The notes under the pieces are model-generated. The model saw only the letters and a program-made list of their open reading frames with translations. It was not told the origin of the DNA and ran no database searches. The position numbers were made by a program, and so were the translations under genes. A stretch of 64,000 nucleotides of DNA from Tubiluchus corallicola (taxonomy: Eukaryota > Priapulida > Priapulimorpha > Priapulimorphida > Tubiluchidae), in the NCBI GenBank assembly GCA_030141605.1, contig JAQGDQ010000096.1, positions 496,001 to 560,000 on the forward strand. The letters are read 5' to 3'. Below are positions 1-12,600 of the stretch, one piece after another. Positions within the stretch are counted from its first letter, which is position 1; every line of letters begins with the position of its first letter.

Positions 1-1171
1 GATAATTGGCATTATCAAGATGCAGCATATAAAATTTATTAATTTGTTATTGTTCATGTAATGTGCATGATGAGCATATAGGCATGCAAGGCAGGGGTGG
101 GGTGGTATCGTCTCAAGTTAAATGAATTGCACATTTTCAAGGCAGAAGTTGAACTATTTCCAGGACAAATAATTCTTTTCTAAAATACCAAACTTCAACA
201 ATCACGTGTTGCACCTTCTTTTTTAATGGCTGCTGTTAAAACATTTGTAGTACGGCACAACACTTTTTAAATTAATAATGGTACCTGCTATCAAATATGG
301 TGCTCATCTATGTATAGACAAGGTCATACAGACAGTCATGTTTGCAAAAGGGTAATAGACCATCATGATGTTTTCGAATTTGTTAAACACTTGAAAAAGT
401 AAATCTGAAAGTATCTGCATGTTTGCTTAGTGTGAAAACATAAGCCTTCAATCCGTATCTTGTTAAAATCATGATTTTCTTAGTAAAACCGAATCACGTA
501 ATTTCGCTGCATTATATACACAAGCTCATTTTTAGACATTTTTGTTATTTATGCCTTATATAGGCTAATTATGTAAACCCTTGTGCTTATAATAGGAAAT
601 CACTTAGATTAAGCTGCCACAACTTAGAAAATTTTCAGGTCAAATTCTTTCAGCCATCCCTATGAAATGTACTACTGATTACCTACGAATAAGGAGATAA
701 AAATCAGAAAAAATAAAAGGATAATCAAAGGGCATCTATGGCAATGTAAACAACACTAGTAAACATGCAGCTAAAGTAATTCTGTTAGTTAGTGCAAGAA
801 CTTGAGTTTATAAATATCATAGTTACATACCTATTTAAACTTATTGTTGCCACACATTTTTTTCTCTGCCTTACTTGTGCCGTATTTACAAATAAAATTT
901 AATATTGATGGCTGATATTCATTCCACCAGTGATTCACTATCAAGTAAATCTGTTCAAAAAAATGGATTTATTGTCATTCACTGTATCGTACATTTGTAG
1001 AATAGGCATTACATCTAGCCAACCTGAAGACAAATAAATGTAGCAGGTTCAACAGATTCTAGACATTACTTCGATCAATGGCCTTTCAATGCCACTTCTG
1101 TGTTTCATTGCTTTCATCTCAAACCTTCCGAAGAACAAGTCAGTCAGTTTAAAAAGTTTTGCCTTGCCCAT
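1..1171. other. Region downstream of DNLZ, no gene seen
   Basis: AT-rich sequence with no open frame that looks protein-coding. It holds the probable DNLZ 3' UTR (1171 down to about 950 on the minus strand). Beyond that I see only unstructured AT-rich DNA. Confidence 0.6.
968..973 (-). terminator. Candidate poly(A) signal of DNLZ
   Basis: The plus strand reads TTTATT, which is AATAAA on the minus strand, about 200 bases after the DNLZ stop codon. It is the nearest canonical hexamer downstream. The position is plausible, but no transcript evidence is available. Confidence 0.5.
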
Positions 1172-2255
1172 CTATATTACTGGGCACTCCTGTGGAAGTA
1201 CAATTTCCAGTTCTCCGGTATCACAGCTCAGTCTCTGTACCTTCTCTCCTTTTTCTGCCAGAATTTCTTCTATGTTCCTGAAATTCAACATGCCAGTGTT
1301 CAAATTAATCGGAGTTGTTAATGATATGTACGAATTATTTGCCTAATAAGTGCTAATGATATACTGCACCTTACAATTTTCTTTTTTTAACTGATGCTGT
1401 GTAAAATTCTGGAACTCAGCAATGTATTACACACAATCTAATGACTTTACTGAGGTAAGAGATTTTAAGGTAGATCTGAGATGAGTGTAAAAAACCTCAA
1501 CTCTCCAGCTTCTGCTTGGATTTCGAGCATTTTTAAATTGCATGATATGTTTTGTTTGCAATATCCGTACAAAATATTATCCTAAATTTGTACTCTGTAC
1601 TCATCAAGGTTTTAAATTTGCCTTGTGCATTTCTGGTAGAGTACTCATCCACAGCCCCTCGATCTGGTAGAGCACTCACCCACAGCCCCTCGATCTGGTA
1701 GAGCACTCACCCACAGCCCCTCGATCTGGTAGAGCACTCACCCACAGCCCCTCGATCTGGTAGAGCTCTGGGATCAAAATTAAGTTTGAATAAATGTATA
1801 GCAATTTCATCTCACCTCTTACCCTCCAAGTCAGTGAACCAGTTCAGGTTGTCGGCAATGAGATGATTGTTCTGGCATCCTTCGCATCGGACGATGACCA
1901 CACCCGTTGTATACGCTATTTTCGATATCGTCTTCTGCATCCTTGTATTGCAGACTTTGCACGTGAACTCTAGCAACAGCCGCTGCTGTTCGGGAGGAAT
2001 TTGAAATGTTGTTTTGCTGCTGCTTTTGTCACGAGTTTGGTCATCAGCGGCCGTATTTTTCCCGTTGGTTGAATATTCACTTGTACAGCAGTAACCTATA
2101 TTAGTAAGGTTACGAGATGCTGGAAATAAGAATTTGCCCATGGTGTTTATTTGTGTTAAGCACCACAGTTTTCTGTTCTGTTGCAAGGCACAACATGATT
2201 TCATGTTATTTGCAAACAGTCTTGGAAGAAGTTGTACTAATCGACACCCGGACAT
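1172..2255 (-). CDS. DNLZ: DNLZ / Zim17-type mitochondrial zinc-finger protein, complete, 2 exons
   Basis: Exons (minus): 2255-1816 and 1277-1172, giving 181 aa. Exon 1 ends at AG|GTGAG and exon 2 follows TTTCAG; the split codon restores the family's conserved LEGKRNIEEIL stretch across the junction. The protein has a basic N-terminal region suited to mitochondrial import. The DNL zinc finger at about residues 95-145 has CKVC (C99, C102), CEGC (C124, C127) and [10 protein letters not shown], all diagnostic of the family. Zim17/Tim15/HEP proteins keep mitochondrial Hsp70 soluble in the matrix. The start is the ATG at 2255; the frame stays open three codons further upstream but with no other ATG. 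Length is normal for the family. The gene is divergent from BTBD8, with a LINE relic between them, and its single intron carries a 31-bp tandem array. Confidence 0.95.
1633..1768 (+). repeat. 31-bp tandem repeat, 4 units plus a partial, A-box-like
   Basis: Units start at 1633, 1664, 1695 and 1726, with a truncated fifth at 1757. Each begins CTGGTAGAGCACTCACCCAC (the first has two changes) and ends CCCCTCGAT. The GGTAGAGCAC part resembles the D-arm/A-box of a tRNA gene. The end of the array (GGATCAAAATT) is a weak echo of a B-box. It lies in the DNLZ intron. It looks like local amplification of a tRNA-derived SINE head; that origin is inferred. Confidence 0.85.
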
Positions 2256-2996
2256 TTTAGACAATTTTGAAGAGCTGTTAAACCAACCGTCAATTCTGAG
2301 CCTCTTACAGAAGAAAAAAACAAAGCTACAAAAGTCTCAAGTTTTCATTTTGTGTTTTTTGTCTTTAACGTACTTTGGTGGAACCTGCTCTGATCAGCTT
2401 CTATGTATCACAGTCATAGAACTTCTCTGGCCTTAATGGTTTTTCGCAATACAGCTGCTGAAAATATCAAGAAGGCATTGCAACTTATGAAACTTTAAAT
2501 TGATTATTATTTTATCACACTATATGATATTGCTGTAAACCAGTATGTATTTATTGATACAAGTTCGCCTTGGTATGAAGGGTAAAAATCATGAAACTCA
2601 CAGCACGTATTAATTGCTACAAGTAGACTTTCGTATCAAGGGTCCTAGTCATAGAACTCGGTAGGTCCCGGTATTAGAAATAGAAATTGTTGGTAAGATT
2701 GTCTATTCACCAACATTTTACGTAGGCCTTTATTTTTTCATCTATCTGTTTGTAAAAATGAAAACTTCCAAATACCAGAAAAGACGTTTCAGTTTTGTTA
2801 AATTCATTAATTGTGTGGGTCTATTCTTGTCAGTAAGTGATTTCCTAATTTTCGTATTAGAAGACTAGTTGCTTTAGTTTACTAGGTGCTTTAATAAACC
2901 TTATGGGTATATATTTGGAATACTGCGTTGCTGTATTGAGGTTTTATAGGTTTTACTGTTATTGAAATTACTGTGATAACTCTTGCCCCTCTCCAC

Positions 2997-3840
2997 TCAT
3001 GTGGCTTTGCAAGGGCTTTGAAACACTTTGAAACAATAATATTCATCCTTGCGGCTTTTATTTATGTCTGCACCTGTCATAATTTTTGTGTAGCATAAGC
3101 AGTCTTGTACAAACTTTGAAGCTTTCAACAGCCTTTCACTACATTCACTTGAAACATCATCCATTGAAACTTCTGTCACATAATTAGCTTTGATTTTATC
3201 ATACTGCTTACATGAAAACAAATGCTTTCTATTGTCTTGTTCCTACCTACACATTGGGCATAAAAATGATTTATGAGTGAGTTCTTATACTTTAGTTTAA
3301 CTTTTACCGTATTTAGTCTGAACTCCATAATATTTTTAACATCTGAGGTATTTAGTTTTCAGGCCCCATTTATTTTCTCTAAGAAGTCTTAATTTTGTGC
3401 TTGTATCCACTTTCTTGTATTCATTTTGTATTTCATTTACAATTTCCTTTTTAATTTGTTTCTTCCATTCTGACTTTTTTACTTACCACGTACTCTTTAT
3501 TTATGGCGATTCCAGATTTACGAACTATGTCTTTCAACGCAGTGCACCAACGTCCACTGTATAGTACTGTTGAAATAAAACTTCGCTTGCTAATCCTCCA
3601 TTACTTGGTAAAAGAAGCTTCCTGTAAAGCACGAGTTTTCTGTAATTAATACGATCGCCAATAGGCGCGCACCCAATTCCAACAATATCCCCCAGTGACT
3701 AGTACTCATTGGCAATTTCATCAGGCTTGCTAGTAGTGATCTGCCTTGAATTTTTCTAACTCTTCTAATTCACTCTTTTTAGTATTTTACTGTTAGACCA
3801 CGTTTCCGAATTATATACTAGTGATGATATTGCCAAAGAG
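2997..3840 (-). mobile_element. Decayed non-LTR retrotransposon (LINE) ORF2 3' end
   Basis: Conceptual translation of the minus strand, with several frameshifts and stops, gives the typical C-terminal region of LINE reverse-transcriptase polyproteins. In order it shows an SETWS-like block, a basic RIRKIQGRSLLASL-like stretch, LLELGARLLAIVLI followed by KLLLPSNGG, and a CPMCR...EQDNRKHLFSC zinc-knuckle-like end. The last 74 codons (3221-2997) are still open. The family (jockey, CR1 or RTE-like) cannot be assigned by eye. It is a dead relic in the DNLZ-BTBD8 spacer. Confidence 0.7.
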
Positions 3841-4017
3841 TCATAAAGTTTTAGCTTTAGCATTATGCTGATAAGTGATTAAAAATGACTAACTTTTTCG
3901 GAAAAGCTAACAAACCATAGAAACTTCCTTTCTTTATCGGCTCTCCAACAATTTTACTTTACAATTAAATGTATATTCTGTACACGTGCTAGTGTTTTCC
4001 TTTTTGCTGCTTTGACG

Positions 4018-4265
4018 ATGGAATGACGTCAAAATAGGCGGGGCTAGAGTGATACTGGAACGAAAACATGTAAAGGAGGTAAGGTGTGTTTAATTTTCTA
4101 TTTCTACAATTATAAAAACTCTATTTCACTATCGACTGTCGCGTGTTTCTACTAAATGTCTTGTGAACATTCAGTAGAATTTTTATAATTCTTTTTCGCT
4201 TTTGTCTACCATAAATCAACTCAAAATATCAGATGATTTTCCTGCCGTTGGTTACACGCTTCGCC
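4018..4265 (+). promoter_or_regulatory. Probable BTBD8 promoter / 5' UTR region
   Basis: The sequence contains a full CRE palindrome TGACGTCA (4024-4031) and a GC-box-like AGGCGGGGC about 6 bases later, in otherwise AT-rich DNA. It lies just upstream of the first spliceable ATG exon at 4266. I saw no TATA box at a convincing spacing. The assignment is inferred from the motifs and position. Confidence 0.45.
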
Positions 4266-4627
4266 ATGGTGGAGGATGAGGAAGCAGCGATCAATGGTAC
4301 TGATGCTCTCACGGACATGGTTCACTGCATGACGTGAGTCAGATCGGCGTTCATTGAGAGAAGAAAAGAATGACACAACAAAGCCTATTATGGGAGCAGA
4401 TCAGCTCTTGGATAGGACAGGAGAGGTTGTCTTGGCGCGTGCCGCGATAGACCAGCTGCTGAGGCTGCTATAAAATAATAGCACTATTTTTTCTATTAAG
4501 GTTGACAAAATGTGAAGCAGTCTGCAGTTACGTTAGTTTTTAGAATCATTTTTCTACGATATTTTAATTATATTTGCATCATTACAAGTTTTGTTGTGCA
4601 GGTCTGCTAACTGGAAAATGAATAATG
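4266..4627 (+). other. Candidate 5' exons of BTBD8 (4266-4333 and 4602-4627)
   Basis: A strong Kozak start (GCCATGG) at 4266 opens 22 codons and ends at a good donor, AC|GTGAGT. A second small block (4602-4627) lies between TGTGCAG and G|GTAAGG and continues the same frame. That frame then hits a stop when spliced to the next sure exon (5020 onward). Either this is an upstream ORF overlapping the main start, or one of the exons is wrong. Confidence 0.4.
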
Positions 4628-4798
4628 GTAAGGCGATGACAACTAATAACTAATGAAGTTCGATTAATCAGTGAATATTAATGTCTGTCATTACCACCGA
4701 TTACAGACTGATTATTATATCTCTGTCATTTGTTTTTTTTTCATTAAAATAGAGTTTATTATTGCTTTTTTGCTTTTCTCTCTCCCTGTCTTTTGCAG

Positions 4799-4800
4799 GA

Positions 4801-4862
<62 letters not shown>
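4799..4862 (+). repeat. (CT)n microsatellite
   Basis: An almost pure CT run of about 60 bases sits in the 5' intron just upstream of the 5020 exon. It could lengthen the polypyrimidine context but is too far away to be the acceptor tract. Confidence 0.95.
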
Positions 4863-4864
<2 letters not shown>

Positions 4865-5025
4865 CCTATCGTGGTTTCATGTGCTTCCTTTTTCCTTTAC
4901 AAAAGTTTACATTAATCTTTGTAGAAGGAAGGACTTCTGTGTACCAGCTAGTGCTGAATGGCAATGCTTCTTCAGGCAATCCATTTAATTGCTACAATTA
5001 CTGTTATCTTTAGACACAGGTGCCG

Positions 5026-8000
5026 ATGACAAATGGGGAGGATGATAACACCGGCAAGATGCCCCGGCAGCCTTTAGATCAGAGCAAAGGCTATCAGGAA
5101 AAATGTCAGAAAGAGAGTGATCGTCTTAAAGTGAAGCTTGCCCGTCAACTACAGCATGACATGCAACGGTAAGTGCATCTTTTGCTTTTCGCTTAAATTT
5201 GATAAACTGTATAAACACAAAGACATTGTTCATAGGATTTTGGACAAAAGGACTAGCTAACCTGGTCTCAGTGGTTGCTTGGCTGTGGTAATTGAGTGCT
5301 AAGCTGAACCTGGTTAATAAATGGATTAGTATTAGTAAATTACCACTTAGTAAACACCTTCATGTGATTTTGTGATTTCACCTACGACTATGTATAGTTA
5401 TAACTTATTGTACAGTTATTTTGCTCATTCGGGGAAGGTGAATACTCATCAGAACCTGGTTCTCATTGTGACGGTTTAATGTTTTATTTTTGAAAGGTTG
5501 CCTTTGATAGTTTGCAAGGTTTTTATTCTGTCACAACACAAAGTCATTATAATTAGGTGTAAACATTTTGCTTATCAAGGTAAACTTATATTCTGTTAAT
5601 ATGGTATTATGGCGAAGTTAAAAGTTGGTCAAAATACGGGACAAACTTAATTATTTTTACCAAAAATGTTGCTGCATATAGTTTGCGAAGAGTCTAGTTG
5701 GAAATATCACAACTTCTCCAAAAAAAAAAAACGTTTGCTAGGTCATTGAAAAGTTGAGTTGAAAAGCAAAAAGCATCGACTGAAGAAATGGAAAAAAGTG
5801 TAGACACTGTTTTGGTGATATATATATATATGTATATATCATATATATATATATATATATATATATAAATGATATAAGTGATATATATTTATATATATAT
5901 CACTTATATAATTTTATATAAGTGCAGTACGGTTATTATGGTAGAAATGTGTTTTTTTTCAAGATATCTACGTTATCCCCCGTATTCATTAGAGTATTGT
6001 AAACTTAACAGTATCAATCAAAGTCAGCTGAAAGCCATTAAAACACAATGTGTTTGGCTGCTTCTTTGCTACCTATTGTCCTATATACATACGTATATTC
6101 GTGAAATGGTAATAATTTTTGTCCAATTTTACGTTTGCTCTGTATTTCTATTTGATGGAGTAGAGTCTGCAAATTTTTATAGAAGAAAGCAGCTAGATCC
6201 CTACTTTAACGTTTTACAATTGCAAAAATCGATATTAGCAGTTGCTTTGCTCACGTTCAGACATTTCAGTATTTGCAGAATTCAGGCTGGCTTCATGGCT
6301 AACACACAATACAGGGTTTCTTTGCCGCAGCTTTCTGCTGTTAGATTTCCCAGAGGCTACCTAAAGTCAGGCTCTACAAGCTGCGCAAAATGATAGAGAT
6401 GGTTTATTATTATTAATAATACGTCATGAGCATCGTCGTCTTCGTCGTTGTTGTCGTCGTCATTATCATCATTGTCGTCGCTATCGTTATCTTCATCATC
6501 ATCGTCATCGTCATCATCATTATCATCATCGCGTCATCTTCACATCAGTCTGTCATCATCACATCATTATTTTTTTTTACCAACCGCTGTTATTTTCATC
6601 CCTGTAGAAAAATGGTTTCTTCCAGACTGATTTATTGTTTGTGCTATTTTATGATGTTTCTTTATTTTGCATCAGTCAGCGGTTATTTCATGTTCGTGAA
6701 GAGTTTTGATTAATAGAAATTCAGCGCAAATTTTTCATCAATTTACTGCTAGTAATGGTTGTTTTATTCCGGCGTTTCAGGTTAATGTTGTGGCACCGAT
6801 ATATTACGGATGAAACTTTCCCTTTCCAAGTAATTTGTAGCTAAAGTGTCGCCTATTATTACTAATTTATACATGATTACCGATTATTATAAACGATTAA
6901 CTCTCTAATGAGAAACAGAGAGAAATGTAGAAGAAGTGTGAGAGAGAGAAAGAAAGAGGAAGAGAGAGAGAGAGGGGGGAGAGAGGGAGCGAGGGAGAGA
7001 GAGAGCAAGAGAGAAGGGGAGTTAATTTTTTGTAAAGGATGATTTGGAAATAGAGAAAAATAAAAAAGACAAAATAGAGAATGAAAAGATAAGTAGGCAT
7101 GAGGAGCTCAGAGATGTTAACAATAGAAGATTCGCCGTCGTCAGATTCACTTGTAAGGAATTACAGATTTTGCTGCGAAAAAGGTACCAGGCGTTGTCTT
7201 TAAAAATTTATCAACTAAATCTGGACAAAGCTAGGTCTCCACACATCTGCTATAAAACATATGCTCAGCTACTTACTCATCTCGCGAAAATTAATTAATT
7301 ATAATTGCTTAATTATCTCGCTATCGCTATACCTCCTGATTACTTTTCCCAGATAAACATCTGCCTTTAATTTTGCTGCCTTCAATCTGGTAAGTGACAA
7401 TATTCATCTACTATTGCCTCTTCAATTGATACTAATTGATGTTTGAATTAATGTCTGTTCAAAATTTAAGCAACGGGGGGGGGGGAATACTAATGAAATA
7501 GGTAGTTCACAGACTAGCAGTTTGACTCAATAGCTTAAAATTTTTATCTCAAGCGGGTTTTAATAAAACAAAAACATGTTAAATTAAATACGCATATATC
7601 GGTTTCTAAAATTCGTATTTTATTCGCCTTTGCATTTATTTAGTTTCTTCATACAAACTTTACAATGAAAAATAGAATTAAATCATCAAAGCTCCTTTAA
7701 ATTTTCAAAGACATTCTTCTAAAGGAAATTGTGTAAAGCAAATGAGCATTTTTAGGTTTTCAAATTCAATTTTGCGGGAAGATAATAAATAGAACAGAAA
7801 GGGGAAAAGACAAAAAATTACTTTTCCAAAAAGTAGTAAGAGAAGCTTTTACATCGGGACAATTTCATACAAATAAAAAAATGACTGATGCGTTGACGAA
7901 AGAAAGGTCAATGAGGTCAATGGCCAATAAAACTTCATGCTTGCTCGACGAGCTTAAGCAGGTAGCAGGTGTTCGTTGAAAGGCATAATCTTATTGCATG

Positions 8001-9642
8001 TAGCCAACTTGCTGATTTGTAGCCAGCTTGCAAAATTGATTGCAGTTTTATGTATCTCCTACGTACAGTATACACAATATATTACCGTTCCTCACAAAGC
8101 AGCAAAAATCAAAACGCAAATGTATAAAGAGGCAAAGATCAAAGCCCTAAAATAACAGAAGGGTCAGCTAAGGGAACTACACACCTTTCGTTACAAATAG
8201 AAGATGTAAAAAGATAGACAACAATGAAAGAATTCAGCTTCGCACTTGAATCAACTGTTCGATAAAAATATTAGTTTGGTTTAGTTAAGTTCATTTCCAA
8301 AATATCATAGTAAAATATACATTGATAATTTCATTACAATATAAGCTATTACTGCTGCAAGCAGAAATTAAAGATGCACTAGATATCGAGATATCGGCTC
8401 CAGCTAAGAAGATAAGCTTGTATGGGCCTGAACAGAAGGGCAAAATGGAAAAGATGTAGAAAGTGCGAAATAAAATAAGCAAGAAAAATGAAATACCAGC
8501 GTGATAATGATTGTAAGGTCATTACAATGAAAAATGAATGAGATGATGGTGAAAAAGAAGATTAGACTCACAAGAGAATGTAAAAGAAAAACAGACAATC
8601 AACTGAAATCAATTAGTGACTGTAAAATTCAGTAATGAGTCAAACCAGAGACAACAGACTTAAGTACTTCTTCTGTACTCCTGAGTCATACTTCTTCTTC
8701 ATTTTTGTACGACATGTGACTAATAACATTTTCAATAACGAACTAATATTGTTTTCAATCAATAATAAACGTAAAACAATTATTATAATTATACCAGTTT
8801 GGTAGATTATGTCAGTTTGGCAGATTATGTCACAAATTCTTGCAATGCTTATTGTAGCACGAGCTGCTCAAGAACTTTAAATTTTTAAATATCCATTGTG
8901 CTAAAACACGCTGTCCACGCGTCCCTTTAAACACCTTTGTTTGATTAATGACTGGGGCTCCTGATGCCTTTTGTTGAAATGATTACGTCAGTCGCAGGTT
9001 AAAAAGCCTCATGTTATTATTTCAGCTAAACTCACTGATCTGGTTAAAAAATGACAGCAGTAAAGTATAATTACTTAAAATGTTTTAGATTAAATTATTA
9101 CTGTTTGTGAAATCATTTTCTGCGATGCAAAATGCCTGTTTAAATGCGTGCGCGAAACTTCGACAGCCTCAGTTAATTCGTGTGCTTTTCCAGCTGTCGT
9201 ATAAATGCACGGTAGTAATCAAACAAAAGAGTTTTGCTTGGATTATGAAGTCATAAAAATTTGTCCATACGTGGTATGGGTACACGTGGGAACATCATGA
9301 ACGATTATTGACGCCAAGCTTTGATTAATATACGTGCACTCCGTCGTATTTGCATATTGTGTGTATTAAATTAGTACTGTACCAACAGACGCCCGTTGTA
9401 TTATTGTACTACGCCAAACAAAGGAAAGTGATTTGCTATAGCAGGACACAAACCAATTAAATTATTTCTTGTTTTTTGCCCAGTTGCCGTCTCAGCTAGC
9501 ATTTTAATGTTTTAAAATAATTCTAATTTCCAGTAAACGCCGTGTTTTTTAATTTTGTATTTTTATGTCATTTTTGTCATTTAAATACGGATAGTATAGG
9601 CGCAAAAATTGCGGTTATGAAACACGTAAGTGAAGCTATCAA

Positions 9643-9678
<36 letters not shown>

Positions 9679-12600
9679 ATGCGTGCGTGCGTGCGTGTGT
9701 GTTGCTTAACTGAAGTTTCTGCTGCTATTGTAAATGTTGACTTTAGCTCTCAAAACACCCACCTCTCCTTATACAAAATAAGGAATAATTCAGAACAAGT
9801 TCATTACGTCTCACAGTAGTGAAAAAACTAATATGAAATTAGATGAAATATCAAACTTATAATGAGTTTAGAATTTATTTTTTGAGGCCCGAAAATTTAA
9901 CAACTACAATAGGGACCGTAATAACGAATTCAAGCAGGAGATTGAGAGTTTTCAATACTAATCTTAATATTATGACATTTTTCGTCTGCAATCCCGCCTC
10001 CACCCCCACTGCTTGTCGCGCCCGACAATTTTGTTACACAGACGAATATGACTCATCTAAGTTCAGCCAATTTACCCTCTTTTCCAGTTCATTGAATAGC
10101 AGACAGGGATCATTACTGCAGGGAAGCCAGGCCAGGAAAGTCTCTGCCTTCTCTCCCGAATACATAATTCTTTTTCAAAAACGTTTTTCATTTTAACAAG
10201 TGCCTAAGTGGTAACAATTATCGCTTGAACATCCTGTATTTATTAACGTGATTAATTAGTAAGTGCACTTAACGAAGCTTTGTGATTGTCTGCATTTTAG
10301 AATTATCATTTCAGTTTGAGCTTTTAAATGTGAAACTTTTGTTAGCTGTCACAGCAAAGTACATTTTTCTATTGCAACATTTAGACAGAACTGGTACTTC
10401 GTATTCAGTTACCTTTTTCGTCGTTGTATGTACGCAATTAAGGTTGTTCGTTTATTATTACTTCACTATTGAACTATGCAATTATGATCATAGTTTTACT
10501 TTGGTATGCATCCACATATTTAGATATTCCCTTGATGACCTAGATTACTTCTATTACATAAGCCGGATCATAGCTATCATAGCAGCACTGTCGTAGATGC
10601 GCCCTTATATGGCTTCAGGACACCGATGAGCTGAACATGGCTTCGTGTGGATATTTTCCTGGGTGACTCAGACTACATAAATCATAGCTAAGTGGCACAA
10701 GTGTAACGCGCAGTGGTCTATAACAGGAAGAGGGTACCAGACATTGTCCAAGTCATTCATGATTGGGCTGCGGACGTGGATCTTTTCAAGAGTAATTCAA
10801 TGGTCAATTAGTTTTACATGACCACTGGCCAGGAGTGATTCACACAACAGCTGTTGCCTAGTCTGAAACTAACAGCTGTTATTAAATGAACAGCATCCTT
10901 TCTTTAAATCCTTTGTTATCGTGAGATCACTATGCAGTATGATACAGTTGTGGGCGAACAGTTTTTTTGTTTTAACTCGGGTTTGGCAGAATTTTTTACG
11001 AGTGTCTGTTTTTTTTTCAAATACCTAATTTTGTATTAAATAATTGCTTTCGCTATTCAAATAAAATTACCAAGATGTGGAGAACGATAAACGAAAACGA
11101 TTTAAAGAATTCTTTTGCATTTAATATAATTACTGCACATTTAATTGATGCACAAACTATGAAAGCGACGATGTTAAATATAATTACATTTATTAATTTC
11201 CTTAACTTAATTTTCACACTGTACGTGGCGGTCGATTTTACTTTCGTTTATTCTTTATACTATTTAATTTTGATCTTAGTTTTAACAGATTTTGATGGCA
11301 AAAATTACTTCAGTGATCCAATTTGTCTTCTAAGGTGAAATTGCGCATTAAACTAAGTATTTCATTTAATTTCCCGAGTTCCCCAAGGTTTCTGTTGACT
11401 TTAATAAAATTTACCTCACTTGAGCATTGCTGCTTATATAGAACACAGTGATTCACTGATCTTGTAAAAGTTATAATAGTTACTTGTTACGATAATAAAT
11501 TGTTCATTTAATAATCACTGTAAGACCAGCAGAGCAGATTGAGCTGCAAGCTTGTTTTGACGTCAGTGAACCTCAATAAAAAAGTGATGGCACAGTATAG
11601 TTATCGATTAACTGGCTTCTCTGATTTTACATTTATTGCTGCAGTACGTCGGGATTGTTTGTCCTCTTGCGAAAGCAGTTTGTTGGCAATAATCACTGTT
11701 TATTACTTTTCTTATCAAACCCGTAAATTATTGACAACGTTTTCCACTTCATCCCTGCTGTTGAAGATGAAGCCGTTGAAATGGAATTATTTTTTGCCTG
11801 TGGGTGCTGTTTGAAATGGTCAGTTGACAAAATCGACATGCATTGTAGTTAGTTATACACGGTTCGTCTTCTACTTTATAACATCATTTCAATAATTAGT
11901 ATCTGTAGGCCTAACAAAACTTTCATGAACCTCATAATATCTCTGCTTTTGTTGACATGCACATCCTAACTTTATTATATTACTTAAAATTTTAATTTTG
12001 CCATCCAGGTAAGAGTGTAGAACAGTAAGAACACCTGGATACCTGCACTGCTGTGATTAGTTGATCATATCAGAGCGTTGAATAAAACCTGTTATCACAA
12101 TCACCACTGCATTAATTTGGGTATATTTTCCTGTAGGCCAGCGCACAAGAATCTGGACACTAAGACATTTTGGACTATTTTCATATACTGTAGTATAGGG
12201 CATTTTTTCGTGTCTGCAATATCAAATTGCATTACAGTTGTAAGACAGTAAAATTTCAAGAGATCTTTAAAGTACTTGGTCTACGCCATAACAACAACAT
12301 ATTTAAATTCTTGGACAGCACCTGGCATTATTACTACTACAATGTCTGAAGAAATTTTTGTTTATTATCTAATCTAGCCTGCTAACTCAATTTAATGATT
12401 ATTTAAATTTTATTATAGATTACTGGACAATGCCTGGCATTCTGATGTTACTATTACAACAGAGTCTCAGGAAATTTGTGCTCATGAGCTAATCCTACGT
12501 GCTCGTGGCAAACCGTATTATGATCAGATCACAAGCGATCCAAGCAACTTGAGGCAGGAAAATGGTACTAAGAAAATAGCCATACAAGGCGTGGACCCCA

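Larger units (their letters stand above)
2256..4265. other. Intergenic spacer between DNLZ and BTBD8
   Basis: The spacer lies between the divergent DNLZ and BTBD8 genes. The middle (about 2997-3840) is a decayed LINE fragment. The right end (4018-4265) holds promoter-like sites for BTBD8. The remaining sequence is AT-rich, and I see no other gene in it. Confidence 0.6.
5169..12418 (+). other. BTBD8 first large intron (7.25 kb), no gene seen
   Basis: The intron is AT-rich and contains four microsatellite tracts, listed separately. Open frames at 5878-6393 and 9843-10196 show no family features and look like chance. I see no RNA gene. Confidence 0.6.

Noticed and set aside
4671-5013. Ser/Leu-rich frames across the CT repeat
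   Set aside because: Produced by the microsatellite rather than by a gene.
5878-6393. 171-codon open frame in the BTBD8 intron
   Set aside because: It starts in an AT microsatellite, has no recognisable domain and lies in AT-rich intron DNA where a chance ORF of this length is possible.
9843-10196. 117-codon plus-strand frame
   Set aside because: No family features, no splice or promoter context; probably chance.
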